Below are positions 34,605-46,791 of a stretch of DNA of 64,000 nt, piece after piece. The position numbers were made by a program, and so were the translations under genes. A model generated the notes under the pieces. The model made no database searches. It was not told the DNA's origin and saw nothing but the letters and a program-made list of their open reading frames with translations. Source of the stretch: Blakeslea trispora (lineage: Eukaryota; Mucoromycota; Mucoromycetes; Mucorales; Choanephoraceae); NCBI GenBank assembly GCA_025331445.1, contig JAIWNE010000095.1, positions 1 to 64,000 of the forward strand, given 5' to 3'. The first letter of the stretch is position 1; the number at the start of each line of letters is the position of its first letter.

Positions 34605-36760
34605 TTTATTAATATAAGAAGAAAAGATAAAAGAAAGTAAAAAAAAAAGTGTCGGGTGTTAGATAAACTGACACTCAAAAAAAAAAAGTTTTGTTCTACA
34701 CTCATCTTGGAAGAAAGGTCAAGGTAAAGCTCATGATACAGTAGAGTGTACTTTTGTTTCAATTGACTACCTAAAACACGCACTTCACTATCTAATCAAT
34801 TGAAGAGAGGGTGGGGAACAGCCTGCGGTATAAACAGCAAGAGACGCAGCTCAATTTAATGTCGACATACAAATACATGTATCACATGACTCGACGCATC
34901 AATAGTTAGTGTCTTCTTATTTTTCAGCAATATAGTATTAGTTGTTCTTCTTGGAGTCGACTATACCTTGTGCTGTTTCAGCTTTCTCTGCAAGAGCTTA
35001 CTCATATTGATCATTACTTCAATCTCATTTCTGATCGTACTTGATCGATATAAACAGGCTCAAGCTTTTAGTCTTCTTGGTAGTGAGAGAAAGAAAAAAA
35101 GCAATTCAACATGTTTGAAAGAGATTTCAAAATGGATGCAGTTTACAGCAAAATACATAGTCCTTACTAGGCTCTTCAAATAATGAGATACGTTGCTCGT
35201 CTCTACGCTCTTTTATATATGACTTGTTGATTTAGACTGGATAGGTAGAAATACTATAGAATTCGTATTGCATTTATCAGAATCAACTCCTTTCTACAAC
35301 AAAATCTAATTATGGCTTATCATTATGAAAACATTCACTGCATTAACAGTTATTTGTTTATTGGATTTATAACAACATAATGTTAGAAGTCTATTAGCCA
35401 GTTTATTACAACTGTTTCCAAGGGTAACCAATCGTGGAGGTTGACTTCAATCTACCCTCTTCTCTAGCTCACGGTGCGAGATACCGCCTGAGTGACCTCG
35501 TAAGGTAAAACAGGGGAAGACCATACCAACGTCCTACTGAGGATCCCTAGGGGTTGACGACAAGCAATGAGAGCAAAGGTAACCAATACCCTCAAAGTGT
35601 CGCATATGTCAAAGACTCGAAAGGAAAAAGAGTGTCATATTTCGTATGAAGAAAACATAACTTGTATGCTAGGGGTACCCACCCTCCCCGCTCTTCATCT
35701 TCCATAAGCACTCCCCGAATTGCTTCTAATATCCACGTCTGAACCTGCCTAGTAAAGAGCCATAGCTCAAAGAACCACAGCTCTCACTTGACTAGGGTAG
35801 CCAGCATACGTCCAGGCATCACCCTCTCTCTCTCCCTCTAACTCTCTCTAACGAAAAAGAAAGAAAGAAAGAAAAAAAAGTGAAGCTGTCACATCCTGAG
35901 TGAGAGTATCCTCCCCTTTAACTCCAACTCCTAGCTCTCTTATTCTCTACTGCTCCCTCACTGAAGGGGACTAAAAAGCAAAAGAATAGTCATGCGAGAA
36001 GGGAGAAAGAGATCAGCAAAAGAGAAAGTCCAACACTGCTACGAAATCAGGAGGGCACCCTTTCAAACATAACAGCAGCCAACGCGTCTATCGAAAAGAT
36101 GTCATTCACGCCGGTCTCTCTTGCAACTGTGCATTACTGAAGAAACAGTAACGAGCTGCCTCAGTCTGTGCGATAGCAAGAATCACCTTGCCCTTGAAGA
36201 GAAAAAAAAAATAGGGCGAATTTTTTTTTTCCTCTATATGAAAATTGCCTTCTCCTCCCTATTTTCTCAAAACCAATCATAGTGATAAGCACAATGATGA
36301 CGTAGCACATCACTCAATATGTATTGTTGGCTTTTTTCTCTCTTTCTTTGTATAGCTGATATAACAAAGAACAAAGAGAATCAACAACAGGCAAAAGACT
36401 CGTTTAGTTATGCAGCTGATGACTTTGAATATAAAACTCCTATACAATTGCAGTAACACATAGCCAGCACCGATATCATGCGGCGCAAGAAAAAAAGATA
36501 TGTCTTTAACCAAAACCTCATTAGGCTCAAGGAAAAGAGAGAGAAAGCGAACTTTGCCAAACATAGCTGTAGTAAGCAACAACAAAACGAAATGCTCAGT
36601 TCATCATGCATACCATTGCGATTACCAACTGTCTGCTGGAATAGTCATGTTGAGCTACTTTAATCAGCTGGATACGAACGCGGATGCCTCTTGAATCAGT
36701 TGTGGGAGAAGAATTGATAATGTTGAATGATAACATTTAGACGAGAGACAATTTCTATGA
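34605..36760. other. long region without a convincing gene, including a GC-richer stretch
   Basis: No ORF here shows domain motifs or exon structure. From about 35390 to 36210 the composition changes: far more G and C than the flanks, many short CT-rich blocks, and an ACGCGT at about 36083. This stretch has no long ORF on either strand. It could be a non-coding RNA gene, an untranslated transposon part or a relic. Antisense ORFs near 36310-36611 look like low-complexity membrane-like shadows. Confidence 0.4.
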
Positions 36761-36804
36761 GATGACCAACCTTACTCCCGGTTCATTATTATTCTTCGTT
36801 TTAG

Positions 36805-37084
36805 AGATATTTCGCTTAGCTCAAAAGGCGGTTGAGGATGTATTGATTGACTCCAATGAATACCCAAATATCATTCAAGTCTTCTCGGTTACTTTAGCCG
36901 TACATGAGTCGCTAGGAAGTAGCTTCCTTCGAGGCAGAGACATGAAAGCTATAGGCAGCTCTTTTGCACGAATAATATGTATAGAGCCATATTACGATGT
37001 GTATAAATTAATCTACATGGAAGTATCTGTTTCGCTCTGCTTGCTTAAACCGTTCAATTTACTTGCTTTCTTAGAAGAAGGATA
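36805..37084 (+). pseudogene. possible RhoGEF (DH) domain fragment
   Basis: After a consensus acceptor (TTTTAG at 36799-36804), an open stretch encodes EIFRLAQKAVEDVLIDSNEY, then QVFSVTLAVHESLGSSFLRG and SSFARI..YYDVYKLIYMEV. The spacing loosely follows the second conserved region of Dbl-homology domains (IF..I..LH..L...L, IG..F, Y..Y). Neither an upstream start nor a continuous downstream frame could be found, so it is at best a broken fragment. Weak recognition. Confidence 0.25.
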
Positions 37085-37662
37085 AGTTTATTGAGGAAGC
37101 GCGTATTATTTCTTTTCTTTCTTGTATGATGAAGGCAAACCATACTTTGCAGTTCAACTCTCTGAAATATTGTTCTTACTTCAAAGCTTTGAAATAATAG
37201 AAATTCGCAATAAAGAATACTTATATGTTGTGAGATTTATGCCACTGATGCTTTTTGCTTGACGTAGTTTAATGACATACAGGGCTTTTGACCTAAAAAT
37301 GACCTACTATTACACTAACAATAAATTATCTATAGATCAAAGATGAATTAACTACATATTTTCTACAAGAGCGCAACCTTCAACTACACTGTGAAGAGTT
37401 AGAGCAATATCGTCATGAGTTGGAATTATTCTTCTTACAATAATGATTCTGTATGTTGCACAAATACAAAGAAACGGTGGATTTTACTGCTATTCTACAG
37501 GACTCTTTTGCTAAACAATATGCGCTTTTAACATTGCTCAGGTATGATGAATGGTGTTTCTTTTAATGCATCATTATTATGTCAAAATGTATAAATAGAT
37601 TAGGTAGAGAAATGACAAGATAAATAATATACAAAGGAAAACAAAGAATATATATATAACAA

Positions 37663-40392
37663 TTAAAAACTCATCAGTGGTGTATGAGAAGTACCCTTCG
37701 GGTAAACAACAAGAGTTGCAATAAATAAACCAACAGTAATACCTACAGAAAACATGAGAAACCATGAGAGCGAACAACTCATAAAAACCATCTCTTACCT
37801 ATAGATGTCTCAATCATACTCAGTGCAAACCCTGCACCTTGGTTGGCAAACTCACTACTATCGGTTGAGCCAAAAAAGCCTAAAGCAGACTTCAAACCTA
37901 ATTTGATATAAACAATGGAATTAATGGATGATATCATTACACATATGTGCGCACAAAAGGAATTACCTAAACTTCCTGGTACCATGTAAAAGATCTATGA
38001 CCCAAAAAAAAGAAAAAAAAAGATATGAATAATCTAGGCTTCTTTCTCTTAAATTTGTAACATAAAGGACACTACTACTTACACCAAGAATAACTGCATC
38101 TAATGACATCTTTCCAGTAAACTTTGTTAATAGATTTCCTAGTAAGCCAACAGTGAAAGCGGGGACAACTTGTAAAACTTGCGAAGGCGCATTTGCATAG
38201 CAAGATAAGATGTAATTGACAACAAACCCTGAAACGGCTACAAAAATCATATAGGGCCATCTGGGAAGTCTAGCACGAAGGTAAATACAATACGTAAGAG
38301 CAAACAATGGCACAGTCAGGAAATAGTATGCTTGTGGAATTACAGTGACACAAGTGGAGGAACTAGTAGCATCTATACAAACTTTGGCTTGACCTTGTGA
38401 TGATACAGATTCGGGGTTAATCTTGCCAAAAATCTCAGATCCCATCTCAATACCATAGCCTAACAAAAACGAGTACATGATAGCATAAACCATGCGAACA
38501 ACGCCACTGACGAGCTGTCGCGAAACAAGTTCAATCAGTGCAACTGCCATTGAATAACCTGGCAAAATAACAATAAACGATGCAAAGGCAACCGGAGTAA
38601 AACAAAATCCATACCGCCATACAGCTTATTGATGAAAGAAATAAGAAGCATGTCAAAATAAAAAAAAAAGGTACCATCTTACCTCTGGAGACAAACCCAA
38701 TAAGGATGCACACTGTGATTTCCCAGATTGGTTGAAAACTAAGATAACGACCGGAATATAATTCATATGTAGCGAAGAAAACTATAAATAAACAAGTTTG
38801 TGAGAGATTAGATCAAGGGTTTCAATTGCTTCGATAGATCTCTTGCTATACATTACTTGCTAGTGCGGCTGACAATCCTCCTTCCTTGAATGTACCACCA
38901 TAGAACATAACACAACCACAAAAACTAGCAAGAGCATACACGAATGGGTTGAGCCATACAGGATAAAATTGAGGTTCATTGACTACTTTATCAATAAATT
39001 CTAGAGCCTCATCCACACTGACTTCACCGTGAGAAACAAGCTTCTCTAGACGATAGATTTCACCCAACTTGTGCATGTCGAACACAAGGGAACTGCGAAT
39101 GAAATGCGTTTCGGTAGTATGAGTAGTCTGATCGAAGAATGTCAAAAACATGACATTAGGAATATAAACGTATTCTGCATCCACACCAAGCGTGCGCGAT
39201 ACTTCTCGAAGAATGTATTCTAACCGATGTGCTGGAGCACCATAAAGCATCAAACACTTTACTAATTTACGCAAGAATTCCTGTTTTTGTAAAATGTTTG
39301 CAATCTCGAAGGTAATACGGATGCGGTCTTCTAATGTAATAGGTTCGAATTGAGACGCAGTTGTAAACATACTGTCTATGGACGATCGCCGAGACATGCT
39401 AACTGAACTCGTCATCTTGCGTTTTTGCAAGCTGGGAACTAAATGATTGCTTGTTGTGATTGTTGATAACCAACTTGTTGGTCTATGCGCCATGTTCGGC
39501 CGCTTCAAGCCAGTTGTTGGAAGAGAATCACTACTAGATTGAATATTCAAGTTGTACATTGATGCAGGTTTTTTCACTCTAGTCTTCTTCGGGTCCTACA
39601 ATGAATATTATTTTTAAAATTCATTGAAAGAGTGGTGGATGAAAGACAACAAACCTTCTTCTTTCGAACGAGTTGCTTTTTCTTCTTGACACTAGGTTGT
39701 CTGCGTTGCGCTTCAAGCTTCATCAAGCTGGCTAGTACACTTCCGCCTCCATATCTGGCACTATTGTGTGAAGAATGATTTGATTGTCGCTCCATTGTAT
39801 CAAATTCATCTGAAAAGGTATTCTCAGCACATTCATCGATCGTACTACGTCTAGGTCGTTGATCACTGGAGCCACTGATTGAAGGGTATCGGGTGCTTAT
39901 CATTCGCTGGACAAGAGTACCTGCCTCAGCAATATGATCTTGAAATCTGACATGTCTATCTCGGGCTTCGGCTTGATCCAGGGCTGCTTCAACAAGGGTT
40001 CCCGCCGAATCCCTTCTGGCAGCAGCTATTGTACTACGTCTTCTGTTGTTGAAGTCCCCATGTTCAGATGCATCGTCTTTGTTAGAGTTTGGTAACTTGT
40101 ATGTAACATTTTTCACCTTCTCGTCAAAATCAGAACTGATGTTTTCCTCAGATTCAGAACTGGATGAGGCAGCGCCTTGGCTATCAACAGTATCAATTGC
40201 AGGACTTTGAACTGTATGTCTCAGGCCACTCCCATTATCACTAGAATTTACGACTTGAAGGGTTGGCAATAATGGCCATGATCTTCTTGTCTGTACAGAG
40301 GGAGATCTAGGTCTAGAAAATGTCTCTTCTTGGTCATGTGAAGTACTTAAGTTGGGTGGACTTAAGGATAATGGATGTTGAGAATTCTCCAT
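37663..40392 (-). CDS. PRM10: Prm10-like membrane protein, ThrE family
   Basis: Starts at ATG 40392 (MENSQHPLSLSPPNLSTSHD) and ends with TAA at 37663-37665 (..HTPLMSF). About eight exons; the largest are 40392-39655 and 39597-38850. The first 350 residues are disordered and Ser/Arg-rich (RRSTIAAARRDSAG). The conserved ThrE part starts with ITFEIANILQKQEFLRKLVK, LMLYGAPAHRLEYILREVSR and NVMFLTFFD, followed by about ten membrane helices (e.g. GFCFTPVAFASFIVILPGYS, PYMIFVAVSGFVVNYIL, SLDAVILG..IFYMVPGSLG). Bacterial relatives export threonine/serine; fungal Prm10 has no settled function. The C-terminal helix is ITVGLFIATLVVYP. Confidence 0.9.
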
Positions 40393-41144
40393 ATGCTACT
40401 TGTGTATTCTGTTCAATCTCTTGTCGCCTTAAGGTGTACAGCGTCAATGGTATCCTTCAGAAAAAAATCCGCAAAAAAATGGACAAAAGGAAAGAAAAGA
40501 AACAGAAACATAAGCTAAAAAAGACTGGGTAAAAAATAAAGAAAGAGCTTTGTGTTACATATTATGGAATGTCAATTTTTATTTTGCGGTGATACAAAAA
40601 CTTCTCCGTAAAAGGTCAAGATTAAATGAGGTCAATAAAAGGTAGGTCAAGCAGCATATGAATAGGTATATCGCTCAACTGTATCACAAGTAATCCAAGA
40701 CATTGGCCTATCTACTGAGCTTAAGAAGCGAATAGTACAAGCTAGAATTCATTTTTTACGCATGTGAGTTGGAAAAGGACGCTTTGTCTGACTGGAACTG
40801 TCTCAGTTACATTTCACCAGTTGCAGTTGAGTTCATTTTCTCTATTTAGTAAGTATTGAAAATAATTTTAGTTCTCAAGGTAGCCGTTTATTCAGTTTTT
40901 TGGCGAGTATCAAATTTTACTTTCAGCTTTGGAGATTTTGACCATGTAACCACTTTAGGGGGGTATCGCAAAATCCCTAATCGATTTGGTGAAATTACGT
41001 AATTAGAGATGTATGTGGAAAATTTTTGATCACTTCCCTACTCTTCTTCTGATTATAGTATGTCCACTCAAAATTGTAAATAAACAAATTAATGTCTTCG
41101 ATTGTATAAAAAACTTGACTAGTTAAGAACCTCATTCAATTAGT
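40393..41144. other. intergenic, no gene seen
   Basis: Promoter side of PRM10 and leader of the broken PD-(D/E)XK ORF. A short basic ORF at 40320-40532 overlaps PRM10 and is not convincing. Confidence 0.5.
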
Positions 41145-41568
41145 TTGAAGTGGAAGCCTGGTGAAGATTGCATGAGTAAATTGTTACTGTGTGATCCAAA
41201 TATCATAAATCTGGTTGTTCACTCTTTAGTTGGTAATGTATTTTGTTACTTGTATAAAGATATGGTATGTATTCAACACAAATTGTCTATAGATACAAGT
41301 ATTCCTGCCAATAGCTATATTCCAGCCCAAACTGAATGGACTGATGGTAGCAGGTCGGCTGTAGTTTATGCGTCGCCAATTAAAACAACAGAATCACTAC
41401 CACCAATATCAATTGAACTTCAATATCAGGTTGATCAAGATTTTATGCTAAGGCTTATAACATATGCATCTCATACTTATAAACGTTACAAAGTACTGCC
41501 AATTATTTTGTAATTGTAACCAAATCTTTCTCAAGTGCCGGCTTCCAAAGAGAATTCACCATCAGTAG

Positions 41569-41665
41569 TAATGGACTTCTACTCGAAGCAAGCTGCAAAT
41601 TTTGGGCCAAAAGATGCGTACTATTGATCGCTAATGCTGTGTCTAATCACTTAAATCATCTGACA
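41569..41665 (+). repeat. 97 bp inverted repeat, left arm
   Basis: Reverse complement of 42115-42211 with one mismatch (T/C near 41623). Both arms encode the same peptide segment in opposite orientation. The arms enclose 449 bp. Confidence 0.92.
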
Positions 41666-42114
41666 ATCTAGAATCCTCTGCTTTGCCTTTGTTAAATATA
41701 AGTCTCCAGCTTTTGCTTTTTCCTGGCTTGCTCAAACTTTTAATAAATAGAGCATCTTCAGCAATATATATCTTTGTTGTAACACTATTATCTTCCCTTG
41801 TATTATCCTCTTCCAATTTTTTTTTGTATTTATTCAATCGCAAGTATTCCTTTTTCTGCACAACTCTTTGTTTTTTTGTTGGTGCTGTCTACTCGATTAT
41901 CTTTCTCTTTAATTGTTTGCGCAAATATTCTTTTAGTATCATTTAATTGGTGAAAAGTGCTTGATTTCTTAGTCCTTTGATAGGTTTCTCTTGACAGAAT
42001 CTCTTTTGCGATAGAAGACAATAACATTGAGGCTGCATCTGACCCATAATGCTCTGGAATTTGATAAAGGCTATGACGAGTAAGAAAGAGCCCTAGGGCA
42101 ATCATAGGATCCAA

Positions 42115-42211
42115 TGTCAGATGATTTAAGTGATTAGACACAGCATTAGCGATCAGTAGTACGCATCTTTTGGCCCAAAATTTGCAGCTTGCTTCGAGTA
42201 GAAGTCCATTA
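42115..42211 (-). repeat. 97 bp inverted repeat, right arm
   Basis: Pairs with 41569-41665 (96 of 97 positions). Confidence 0.92.
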
Positions 42212-42764
42212 GGAAATAAGCGTATGTGTTTAGTTTTGACTTTGTATCAGTAAATGATAGATTGATTTCATTTCTCGTCATTGCCATACACAGTTGCTTA
42301 TCAATGCAGCCATTAAAGGTACATGTCGACTGAATGTACTACTATCAAACTTGCTCGACTCAAGTTTGCTTATGTTATTACCGATTTAGTTAATGAACAA
42401 ATGAGTCATTAAGCTGTTGTTCAAACTGAGGACAATGAGCACTTGCTGGTAATATTGAGCTTTGTACGAAATACTGTTTTGCTTGAATGCACTTTGTTAC
42501 TCAGTCGTGAGATTGCTAGAGTATTAACAACTCCAAAGCTATCCATGATCATCAGCGCTTGACTTCACAGTCGCAACAAGTTTTTATATTGAAGCATAAA
42601 AGAACTATATCGTTTCGAAGACCTATGCTTTCTTTTCTTACTTATTAAGCTTATGTGTTGGTAATTGGATAGTCAAAATATGATTTAAATGATAGAATGG
42701 TATGTATATATGTCTGTATGTTCCAAATATGCATGCATATGATATGCTACTAATTAATGTTTTC
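42212..42764. other. intergenic, no gene seen
   Basis: AT-rich sequence between the inverted-repeat structure and the 3' end of the first mannosyltransferase gene. No supportable ORF. Confidence 0.5.
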
Positions 42765-44529
42765 TTATATGAACTGTTCTTCTTTATCTGGCCGAGTGAC
42801 AATGAAGCTTGAAGCAGTACTGTTGACAGTTTTCATATATAAGTTGGTGCATGAGCCAGAATTTGAATCTGTTTGATTGAGCTTAGTTATCTTTCGGATG
42901 CTTGCTTAAATAGAATGAATCACTTACCGAAAGAAACTGCAGGATCACAATAACACTTGCTATGCGTGAGCCATGGCTCTTCTGTTGGACAATGCTCAAA
43001 GTTATCGTGCTTGTAACCAATATCATAGAACCAATGTACATCACTTTGCTTTAACATCATAGCAACTGCAATTGAGTGGACAGGTGCATCACCCCATCTA
43101 GATCAAAACAATCAACATCAGACTTTCTACATTAGCTATTAGTATGCATACCTTTCGTAAAAAAATCCACCAGCTTGATCCAAATGTCTGAAATAAGCTT
43201 GATATCCTTCAGATCTCATGTATTTCAAAGAAGCGATCTATTTCAAATGAGCTTTAGCTTGGGAAAGAAATAGAGCTGTGCATTATTTGGTGGTTACAAA
43301 GGAAGCTTGCTTTGTCTTTTTCTAACCCCCTCTCCTCTTTTTTTGTCTCTTCATCTTTTATGTTATTTCTTACCTCAAAATTACTCCAGAAATGGCACAT
43401 ATTGTATGACCATCCATTGTCATCACTTATAAAGTTTAACAAGCTATCGGGTTTTGTTCGAGGATATATGTATTGAGGGTACTTCTTGGCAAAATCAACA
43501 GTGGCATTCCACAAGGTAGGAATTGTAGCTTTATACTCTCTTAAGGCAATGGTAAATCCGTACTTCAAATCTCTTTCTTGCATCAGTCTGAAAGGGTCAT
43601 AATCTATATCACAAGAGAACTTGACTCCTGGTTCAACACGCCTATAGGAATACAAAACCCGCAATTAAAAAAACGCAACCTTTTGAAATGTATGGGGGGC
43701 CATCTTACCAGTAATAGTCCAAATCGTCTAACAAGTGATGCATCATGAAAAATCCAGATTGGTAGCGACACATATGTCGGTAACTTTCACTGCCTCCGTA
43801 TATAATGTTTTGGTCAACCATATCCTGTCTACATTGCTTTGCGTGTTCTTGGTCAATCCATTCAGGATAGCTCCAATGTTCCTTAGGTACAAGGCCGTAA
43901 TGTACTTTCGCTTTAGTCATCGATTGAGTCATTTCAATGAACTCGTCAGTGAATTCTTCCTCGTTCAAGAAAATCCAAGGATATTCATATCTGTGATTGA
44001 ATCGATCTTCGAGATAGCGCATCGATGATCTCAAAGCATACAGTTCACGATTCCTTACCAATACAACAAAGGCAGCCTTTACGCGTGGCAGAGTTGTGTC
44101 AGTCAAAGTTTTGTATTCTTTCTCCAAATGCGCTTTCTTATTATCGACCACGTTTTCTAGGATGTCTTGATCTTCTCCTTCTATCTCTTTAGCCTTGTTA
44201 CTGATCTCTTCTGGAGTCATATCAACTGCTTTCTTCTCTGAATTTTGAAGTGTGGCTTCATATGCTTCATCTTGCTCTTTTTGTTGTCTTTCTTTTTGCT
44301 CAGCTGAGGGTTCCTGTTGAGCAAATCCAGCCAAGCTGTTGGCTGTAGATTCTTTCAGTGATTGGGCCTTCTCTTTGAGGAGATTGTAGCATTCTGTAGA
44401 ATTATTGCAGTATTTGTTTTCATTTGTTGTAGCACGGTAGATAAGAATTGCACCTAGAACGACAATAAAAGCGATTGTGATACGAAATGCAGTTCTTGAG
44501 AGACAAGTCTGTCTAGAATGCAATGTCAT
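42765..44529 (-). CDS. GT15 alpha-1,2-mannosyltransferase (Ktr/Kre2/Mnt1 family), copy 1
   Basis: Exons 44529-43709, 43641-43374, 43237-43152, 43097-42928 and 42868-42765; 483 codons in frame (482 residues). A type II Golgi protein: short cytoplasmic tail, one transmembrane helix near residues 16-33 (ITIAFIVVLGAILIY), an acidic/Gln-rich stem, then the GT15 domain. Landmarks are AAFVVLVRNRELYALRSSM, YPWIFLNEEEF, HWSYPEWID, YRHMCRYQSGFF, the YYWRVEPGVKFSCDIDYDPF box (metal/nucleotide site), and [14 protein letters not shown]. Family members add mannose from GDP-mannose to O- and N-glycans of cell-wall proteins. The conserved C-terminal Cys is in SGSCTNLY. Confidence 0.94.
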
Positions 44530-44754
44530 TTTGCATACAAGGTTTCTTTTTATAGAGTGCTGAAATAAAGAGAGAAAGAGAAAGGAAATGATATGAGTGA
44601 CAATTGATATTTATTATCATTCCTATGACTCGCAATGGATGTCAACAGAAGGAATGTGCACAATTGATTTGTGAGAAAAACAGAAGCATACATCTGCTTA
44701 ATTGAGTTTTATTGTGCGGATATAGGTTACGGATGTGATAAAGGAGTGAGCGTG

Positions 44755-46395
44755 TTAGATTTTAATTTCTTTGTCCTTGATGAATTTGTTCATACTGGAA
44801 ATAGCTTTAGGGTCCAGTAACTTCAGTAGTTTTTTGGTACAGCTATTCTTGTGGAAATCTTATTTTTAAAAAGAAACAAGCAGGTCAAGTCAGTGTTTAG
44901 TATTAAAAAAAAAAGCCTTATTTACCAAAGTTTTTGTTAACATCACAATGACATTTCTTCAAAAGCGTGTCGTTGTATGGACAATGCGTAGCAACTGAGT
45001 GCGTGTATCCAATGTTGTTGAAAAAATGTATCTGCTCCTTCTTTAGGAATAATGCAGCAGCGATTGTTTGTACAGGTGCATCACCCCATCTAGTTTTGGG
45101 TGCATCGATATCATTCTTAGTACGCAAATAAATAAACAAATAGGCTTTTTTTCTCTCGCATATACTAACCTCTCATAGAAAAAGTTGCCTGTTCTATCTA
45201 AATATTCAAAGTATTTTCTATATGCTTCAGATCTAAAAAATGATAGATCTGCTAATTGAAAGTTTGTCCAAAAATGACAGTTGTTATAATCATCAGCATC
45301 TTCATCATAGATCCAAGGGTAAATTGTCTCATGTTCAGGCAAAACATGTTGAGGGAAGCGTTCAGTGAACTCGTTCACACGCTGCCACAATGTAGGAATG
45401 GTTTGGCGGGCTTCTAGCATGGTAATAACAAAACCTTAAAAAAAAATAAAATAGTCAGTGCTTTGTTTTCATATGATTTGTCAGTTCTCCCGCTCTTCAC
45501 TATTGGAATGCATATATGTTTGTTTATCAATAAACTACTTCTTACCTAGACTTTTGTTATGCTCCTTCATGTGTAGAAACATATCCTCGTCCATCTGACA
45601 ACTGTAGTCAGCTCCTGGTTCCACACGCCATGTGTATTCAACATCTCTGAGCAAAGGATGATGAAAGAAAAATCCCGAATGATATCTCATAAGCTGATGA
45701 TAAGATAAACTAGAGCCCTTGTATGATTTTTTTGCTTCTTGTTCTAGCATAAGAAATTCAGCTCGGTCGACGTCAATCCAATAAGGATAATCCCAAGCAT
45801 CGAGATCGATTCTGCCAAAAAATACCGGTGCAGTGATCACCTTCTTGATATGTCTTGTGAATTCGACTGTGAAAGGTTGGTTGTTCAAAAGCACCCAAGG
45901 ATACTGCGTACCATTCTTCATATGGTCTTCCATACTTCGGGCAACCATACGAGCATCCATGATCTTCTCATTCCGAACCACCATATAATAAGCACCTCTT
46001 ACTGGCAGTCCGTTCCAGACATCTTTTGGAATGGTCACATCAGGTACAACAGCTTCTCTTACTTTGAGATGTTCAATTCTTTGATGCTCCAACAAGTTGG
46101 CATTCATCAACTGCTGTTGTTGAATTGCTGCGAGAGAAGAACTCGAAAGTAACTTTGAAAGTGTTGATTGAGGTAGGTTGCAGATATATTGTGAGAAGTT
46201 GATATCTCTTGGATCATAGCTTTTAGAGATCTTTTCCCAATGAACACCACGACCAATAAAATAACATATAGTCAGTACAACAGTAGCTACTGAAAAGCGA
46301 AATAGAATTTTCCAGGTGCGACGTCGCTTGTAGGAAGGTTTGGATGGTGAATTTGCATCTGAAGCACTGAAAGGATTGTCTCGCAAAAAGACCAT
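44755..46395 (-). CDS. GT15 alpha-1,2-mannosyltransferase, copy 2
   Basis: Exons 46395-45546, 45434-45170, 45089-44926 and 44858-44755; 461 codons (460 residues). Start MVFLRDNPFSASDANSPSK, a basic KRRR stop-transfer flank and one helix (ILFRFSVATVVLTICYFIG). The catalytic domain shows GAYYMVVRNEKIMDARMVA, YPWVLLNNQPF, WDYPYWID, YTWRVEPGADYSCQMDEDMF and FYERWGDAPVQTIA; the family box has QMDEDMF where copies 1 and 3 have DIDYDPF or DLDYDPF. That substitution near the active site may mark a different acceptor or sub-family. The stem is longer than in copy 1. Same strand as copy 1, with 225 bp between them. Confidence 0.93.
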
Positions 46396-46791
46396 AATAT
46401 CAAATTGATGTCGATTAAATGTTCAAAAAGCGACCTTTTCTGTTTGATGCTTTTTTCCTATAAAAAAAGTTTCAAACAAATGCGAATGCAAATGCAACAA
46501 AAGAAAGGTAAGGGAATAGGAAAAGGGGAAAAATGAGAGAAATAGAAAGATACTGAAAAGGGCAAGAAGTTAAGGTGAAAGATATTTGTTATGATAAAAA
46601 CAACAATTGAGAGAGAATGCATAAAATCATGCATTTCTTGCTACCCTACTGCCACCATAACATTAATTTGAACTTATCCGTCAAATCTCTTTGGAAATAG
46701 CCTTTTATACAACATAAATAGATTGATGTGATTTGTTTCTCACTTGCTTCTTTTTTTCTTTTTTTTTGTAAAAAAAAATCAATCTGCTTCA
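46396..46791. other. divergent promoter region between GT15 copies 2 and 3
   Basis: About 400 bp shared by two divergent mannosyltransferase genes, purine-rich with a pyrimidine run just before the plus-strand ATG. The CCGTCAAATC text at 46679 is not a motif that I can assign. Confidence 0.5.

Larger units (their letters stand above)
41145..42211. pseudogene. PD-(D/E)XK-type ORF, frameshifted and with its C-terminal half inverted
   Basis: Plus strand 41145-41513 encodes an N-terminal half with a restriction-fold-like core (RSAVVYASP, then LPPISIELQYQV and FMLRLITYASHTYKRYKVLP). A one-base shift near 41505-41512 moves to the frame VIVTKSFSSAGFQREFTISS, which runs into the left inverted repeat (CKFWAKRCVLLIANAVSNHL). 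The matching continuation is found only on the minus strand: starting from the right repeat (the same CKFWAKRC..HLNHL), it continues TLDPMIALGLFLTRH and SMLLSSIAKEILSRE down to about 41643, with a second frame change in an A7 run near 41850. The catalytic Asp expected in RSDVVY-like motifs is Ala here. It resembles a multicopy Mucorales nuclease/transposase-like family from memory. Not a functional gene as it stands. Confidence 0.6.

Noticed and set aside
36310..36611. Minus-strand membrane-like ORFs
   Set aside because: Overlapping frames, pyrimidine-driven hydrophobicity, no splice context or family.
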